Source: Aureliella helgolandensis (GTDB lineage: Bacteria > Planctomycetota > Planctomycetia > Pirellulales > Pirellulaceae). From it: 64,000 bases of DNA. The stretch lies in the NCBI RefSeq assembly GCF_007752135.1, contig NZ_CP036298.1:2728001-2792000 (forward strand). Reading direction: 5' to 3'. Below, one piece after another: positions 60,556 through 64,000 of the stretch. Under the pieces are notes generated by a model. That model searched no databases. It was not told the origin of the DNA and saw only the letters and a program-made list of their open reading frames with translations. How positions within the stretch are numbered: the first letter of the stretch is position 1; each line of letters begins with the position of its first letter. A program made the translations under genes and the position numbers.

Positions 60556-61557
60556 CTAGAGTGGCGGTGCTAGATCGCGGCGTTCAAAGCACTGGACTGC
60601 CGCGAGCAGCATGGCTCCGCCAAGACCCAGGAGGAGCAGTGGTAGGGCGGCGGGACCGAGCATTTCGAATGGCCAGCTCGCCTGCAGAGCTCCCGCCTCT
60701 AGTGTGCGGCTGTTGGGGGAGAGTAGCCACCACGCGCGACTGGCATCTTGCCGAGCGAGTTGGACGATAGCGTCGGGTTGGTAGAGCGAAAGAAAGGTAA
60801 AGCGTCCTGCGAGCTCAGTGGCGGAGGTGGCTTTGCTGAGCAGCAATAGTAGGAATTGCGAGATGTAGATGCCAAGCACCACTCCAATGGTCCGCCAGCG
60901 GTAGCGATCAATACTGCTGCACAAGATCGACAGGCAGAGTATGACAAAGCCGAGCCCAAATAGGTTGAGGCAAGGCATGGCGTAGAGAGCTGCATCCACT
61001 TTCTCGGATAGTGGGACCGCTACTTCCTCTGGACTTCCGAGGGTGATTGGAATTTGAAGTGGCAGGAAGGGGATGTTGAGCTGCATTTCTGCCGCCACGG
61101 TCTCCCGCACGGTATTGATTTGGATGGCGCTGTAGAGAGCCAACCAGATCACGCCGCAAAGCCCCGCTAGTCCAAGAGTTGTCATGGCAGCATGCGTAAG
61201 CAGTAGTCGGCAGCGTGAAATGGGGTGGGCTAGCAGCATTTCCATGGTGCCGCGACTGAGCTCACCGCTTACCACGTCCGAGCCGCGAGCGACGCACCAG
61301 AGAAGGATGCTTAGCGTGAGGAGAGGTTCGTTGAGAGTCATGGCTATGGCCCCGGAGTGAGTCAGTAGTTGCTCAAGAGGGACTGGCATGAACTTCTCAA
61401 ACGGCTTCAGTTGCTGCAGGAAGGGTTCGAACTGCTGTAGGTCGAATTGGCAAACGATCCACACGCGTCCCATGCAGAAGACGGTCAAGAGAATTGCGCA
61501 CGCTAGGAATAGGGGGTATGATTCATGGATGTACTTTTTGATGAGCAAGCGGGTCAA
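60556..61557 (-). CDS. ABC-2 type transporter permease
   Basis: About 333 residues. The start is taken as TTG 61557, which overlaps the stop of the ATPase gene (TTGA) and has GGAG eight bases upstream; the open frame to 61797 is an artefact. About six hydrophobic segments, including LFLACAILLTVFCMGRVWIV, LLTLSILLWCVARGSDVV, AMTTLGLAGLCGVIWLALYS, GLGFVILCLSILCSSIDRY and a C-terminal LGPAALPLLLLGLGGAMLL. A cytoplasmic GELSRGTMEMLLAHPISRCR after the second segment is typical of ABC-2 permeases. It partners the ATPase upstream; the substrate is unknown. Confidence 0.85.
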   Translation of the reverse strand: MTRLLIKKYIHESYPLFLACAILLTVFCMGRVWIVCQFDLQQFEPFLQQLKPFEKFMPVPLEQLLTHSGAIAMTLNEPLLTLSILLWCVARGSDVVSGELSRGTMEMLLAHPISRCRLLLTHAAMTTLGLAGLCGVIWLALYSAIQINTVRETVAAEMQLNIPFLPLQIPITLGSPEEVAVPLSEKVDAALYAMPCLNLFGLGFVILCLSILCSSIDRYRWRTIGVVLGIYISQFLLLLLSKATSATELAGRFTFLSLYQPDAIVQLARQDASRAWWLLSPNSRTLEAGALQASWPFEMLGPAALPLLLLGLGGAMLLAAVQCFERRDLAPPL

Positions 61558-62549
61558 TTCGACGGCTCCTGGACAGGGGGAACAGCCTGATTGGTTGGGG
61601 TGCTGAGGTGTCGATCGTAGATGCTGCGAATACCCGCCCGCTCGATTTTCAATTCGCACAAGGCTGGCCAATTGGCTTGCAGGTCGGCTAGCCATGGTAG
61701 CCAGTCGCGGCCAGAACCGTTGAGCTGCAAGAGGAGCTTGGCAGCGGGCTCGCCATTTGGTTGAGGGGCGTTGCGCGTGGTGGTGACCAGTTGGCAAAAC
61801 TTTACAAAAGGTGGGTAAGTTGCCTCATCTCGTAGCGAGAGGGGCAGTTCCGCAGGGCCGTTGTGCTTGGATACCAGGGCCTGGACGGAGTGCAAGCTCG
61901 CCAGTTCGTCCAGGCGGTGTTGGGCGACGATTGAACCTGAACGCATGATGGCAGCTTCGTCACAGGTGCTGTCGATATCGGAAAAGATATGGGAGGAGAG
62001 CACGACCGTTTGGCCATGGCTGCGCGCCTCGCGAACTAAATCCAGGACTGAGGCGGTAACGGCCGGGTCGAGGTTGGCCGTCGGTTCATCCAGGATGACG
62101 ACCGGGGCGCGGTTGCCCAGTACGATCGCCAGCGCCAGCTTTTGACGCATGCCTGTCGACATGAATGCCACGCGCCGAGAGACGTCTAGGTCGAGTCGTT
62201 GCGCAACTGCTTGCGATCGGAGCAGTGAGCCGCAGGGGTGGAGTTCGGCAAACATCTCAAGGATTCGCGAGCCACGCATTGAGCGGTAGAGTCTCGCATC
62301 GCCGGGAAGGTAGGCGACCTGCTGCCGGACTTGCAGACTGTGGTGCAAAATGTTGTACCCGCAAACGGCCCCCTGTCCGGACGTGGGGCGGACAAAGCCC
62401 AGCAGGGAGCGTAGCAAGGTTGATTTGCCGGCGCCGTTGGGGCCCAGCAAGCCAAATACGATGCCTTGGGGGACCTGCAAATTGCAATCCACCAACGAGT
62501 GGACTTCGCCAAATCGCTTGGATAGGCGGTTGGTTTCAATTGCCCACAC
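61554..62549 (-). CDS. ABC transporter ATP-binding protein
   Basis: A 331-residue ATPase. Walker A is GPNGAGKST at residues 36-44, the signature region is AFMSTGMRQKLALAIVLG, and Walker B is PVVILDEPTANLDP followed by the switch His in VVLSSHIFSDID. A regulatory C-terminal extension of about 100 residues follows. It resembles ATPases of ABC-2 exporters. It overlaps the permease gene by TTGA, forming a two-gene operon, and begins only 16 bases after the stop of the mannose-1-phosphate guanylyltransferase gene, so all three may be co-transcribed. Confidence 0.95.
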   Translation of the reverse strand: MWAIETNRLSKRFGEVHSLVDCNLQVPQGIVFGLLGPNGAGKSTLLRSLLGFVRPTSGQGAVCGYNILHHSLQVRQQVAYLPGDARLYRSMRGSRILEMFAELHPCGSLLRSQAVAQRLDLDVSRRVAFMSTGMRQKLALAIVLGNRAPVVILDEPTANLDPAVTASVLDLVREARSHGQTVVLSSHIFSDIDSTCDEAAIMRSGSIVAQHRLDELASLHSVQALVSKHNGPAELPLSLRDEATYPPFVKFCQLVTTTRNAPQPNGEPAAKLLLQLNGSGRDWLPWLADLQANWPALCELKIERAGIRSIYDRHLSTPTNQAVPPVQEPSN

Positions 62550-62565
62550 GAGGCGTGTGTCCTTT

Positions 62566-63645
62566 TTAGAGGAACTCGGTCCAGTCTCGGGCCTGCAGTT
62601 GCTTCACGACTTCGCGCACCCGTTCTTCCTCTTGTTTAGGAGCGATTAGAGTGGCGTTGTCGGTGTGCACGACGATCATGTCCTGCATTCCTATGGTGAC
62701 CAGTAGGTGGTCTTCTTTGCCCATGACGATCATGCGTTGCGACTGGATGGGCAGGTACTTTCCGCGTACGCAGTTGCCTTGTTCATCGGGCTCGGTCAGT
62801 CGTCCGATGGCTTGCCAACTGCCTACGTCGTCCCACTGGAAGGGAGCCTCGATTACGGCAACATCTGGATAGCGTTCCATGACAGCGTAATCGATGGAGC
62901 GGCCATCGATTTTCTCGAATTCACGCTGCAGGGTGACTGGAAAACTGGGGGTGCCCATGGCCGCCGAGATTGCATCGATTCGTTTCATCATCGCGGGCTC
63001 GTAGCGACGCAAGGCCTCTAGGATGGTGGCAGCACGCCACATGAAGATGCCACTGTTCCAGTCGTAGGCTCCGGAGGTCACATATTGTTCCGCGGTCTGC
63101 TGGTTGGGTTTTTCTCGAAATGAAGCCACGCGGAATGCTTTGGGGACGCCAGCGTCGGTGATGGCCTCGCCTCGCTGAACGTAGCCGAACGACTCGGCGG
63201 CATAGCTGGGGCGAATGCCGAAGGTGACGATGCGATCGGGCGACTGTTCGAGCAGCTTCATGCCACTCCGCATGCAGTTCTGGAATTGCTCGTCGGTGTC
63301 GATCACGTGATCCGCAGGCAGAACCAGCATGACACCATTGGGATCGGCGTTGGCAATGAGCGAGGCGGCCAACGCAATGCAGGCCGCGGTATCGCGTTTC
63401 ATCGGTTCCCCCACAATTTGTTCCGGGGGGACCTCCGGCATTTGCTGGCGGACTTGTTCCACCAAATGCTGATTGGTCATCACTAAAGTTTGTTCCGCGG
63501 AAACTAACCCCTGGAGTCGATCCATGGTGGTTTGCAGCATCGTTTTGTCCCCGACCAACTTCAGTAGCTGCTTGGGGTAACTATTGCGACTTGCTGGCCA
63601 AAATCGAGTTCCCGACCCACCTGCCATGATTACCGCATGTAACAC
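62566..63645 (-). CDS. manC: Mannose-1-phosphate guanylyltransferase
   Basis: About 359 residues from GTG 63645, with GGGAG six bases upstream; an open frame runs back to 63807 but has no family resemblance. It forms GDP-mannose from GTP and mannose-1-phosphate. Landmarks: VIMAGGSGTRFWPASRNSYPK, which holds the pyrophosphorylase signature, VLPADHVI, TFGIRPSYAAESFGYVQ, FREKPNQQTAEQYV, and SIDYAVMERYPDVAVIEAPF followed by WDDVGSW. No C-terminal isomerase domain, so it is the single-function form. GDP-mannose serves surface polysaccharide synthesis. Confidence 0.93.
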   Translation of the reverse strand: MLHAVIMAGGSGTRFWPASRNSYPKQLLKLVGDKTMLQTTMDRLQGLVSAEQTLVMTNQHLVEQVRQQMPEVPPEQIVGEPMKRDTAACIALAASLIANADPNGVMLVLPADHVIDTDEQFQNCMRSGMKLLEQSPDRIVTFGIRPSYAAESFGYVQRGEAITDAGVPKAFRVASFREKPNQQTAEQYVTSGAYDWNSGIFMWRAATILEALRRYEPAMMKRIDAISAAMGTPSFPVTLQREFEKIDGRSIDYAVMERYPDVAVIEAPFQWDDVGSWQAIGRLTEPDEQGNCVRGKYLPIQSQRMIVMGKEDHLLVTIGMQDMIVVHTDNATLIAPKQEEERVREVVKQLQARDWTEFL

Positions 63646-63930
63646 TACCGTCTCCCTGTACGTTGCTGAGCATCCAGTTGTCGTTTTCCAGTCGTCGCTT
63701 CTTGGTCTACCAGTGCGAGTTCTGGGCGGCTCCCAACCGTTGGATGGGGGGAGCGATGATCGTTCGCGGTCCGCACACCAATAACTCTGGCGGTGCCGGA
63801 TCAGCATTGTAGTCTAAGAGTGGACATTGAAACACGGCCTTAGACGGATCGGCAGATTCCGAGGGAATGGGAGCCGAGAGGAGTGTTTTCGGCAATCCGC
63901 ATGGTGGAGGAAACTCGCGAAATACTGGCT

Positions 63931-64000
63931 CAGTCGAATAGGCCATGGAGGTACCAATAGTTGGTCTTCAAGTCTCGGTAGACCCACCACCAGCTACCGC
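63931..64000 (-). CDS. C-terminal fragment of a gene continuing beyond the window
   Basis: The minus strand reads GSWWWVYRDLKTNYWYLHGL, then F-D and a stop at 63931-63933. A Trp/Tyr-rich ending without stops up to the window edge looks like the tail of a real protein. Too short to assign. The 285 bases between it and manC contain no other gene I can support. Confidence 0.4.

Overview
The window looks like a chromosomal segment of a planctomycete, probably related to Rhodopirellula or Pirellula. The evidence is a DUF1501 sulfatase-like gene next to a DUF1549/DUF1553 gene, a DUF1080 (3-keto-disaccharide hydrolase-like) protein, a TIGR03067-like protein, an N-terminus of the MNPYxxP type, and housekeeping genes scattered singly rather than in operons (leuB, rlmN, ispD, glnE, upp, trpC, purH, rplU).

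Layout. 1-11.8 kb is ordinary chromosome: the end of a hybrid histidine kinase/response regulator, the DUF1501 + DUF1549/1553 pair, a TPR protein, a Gfo/Idh/MocA oxidoreductase, a DUF1080 protein, leuB and a small membrane protein. At 11.9 kb there is a CAT-anticodon tRNA with a strong terminator, then a heptamer tandem-repeat tract bracketed by inverted copies of a REP-like palindrome, then the first of two related two-gene modules.

From about 14.1 to 35.8 kb lies the most interesting region. It is a run of short, almost entirely plus-strand genes separated by roughly 90-bp imperfect palindromes. These begin with an xxxTAAC/xxCGAAC-type box and end with a GTTxxxx/GTTCGCC-type box, and stop codons of several genes sit inside the first box. 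They have the layout of integron attC sites. No integrase gene is in the window, so I read this as a cassette array without an integrase (CALIN-type). Cassettes encode secreted or lipoprotein hypotheticals, an SDR, a GNAT acetyltransferase, a DUF1398 protein, SUFU-like and SMI1/KNR4 (SUKH) immunity-type proteins, an FKBP-like protein, a YdeI-like protein and a DUF1569/DinB-like protein. Several cassettes are duplicated and several are broken. A group II intron with a complete reverse transcriptase and domain V splits one attC-like site. A second, truncated copy of the same intron sits at the far end and abuts a frameshifted IS256-family transposase. Two further dispersed repeat families lie between cassettes.

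From 37.6 kb on the chromosome is conventional again: an acyltransferase-3 membrane protein, a CE15-like glucuronoyl esterase, a DinB-like protein, a YcaQ-type DNA glycosylase, the second copy of the two-gene module, rlmN behind a small Cys-rich gene, ispD, a degenerate HDOD/GGDEF-like protein, glnE, tRNA-Ser(TGA), upp, a lipoprotein, trpC, purH, rplU without rpmA beside it, a second cluster of REP-like palindromes, an ABC ATPase/permease pair and a mannose-1-phosphate guanylyltransferase. Family assignments are from motif recognition by eye; no database search was possible.
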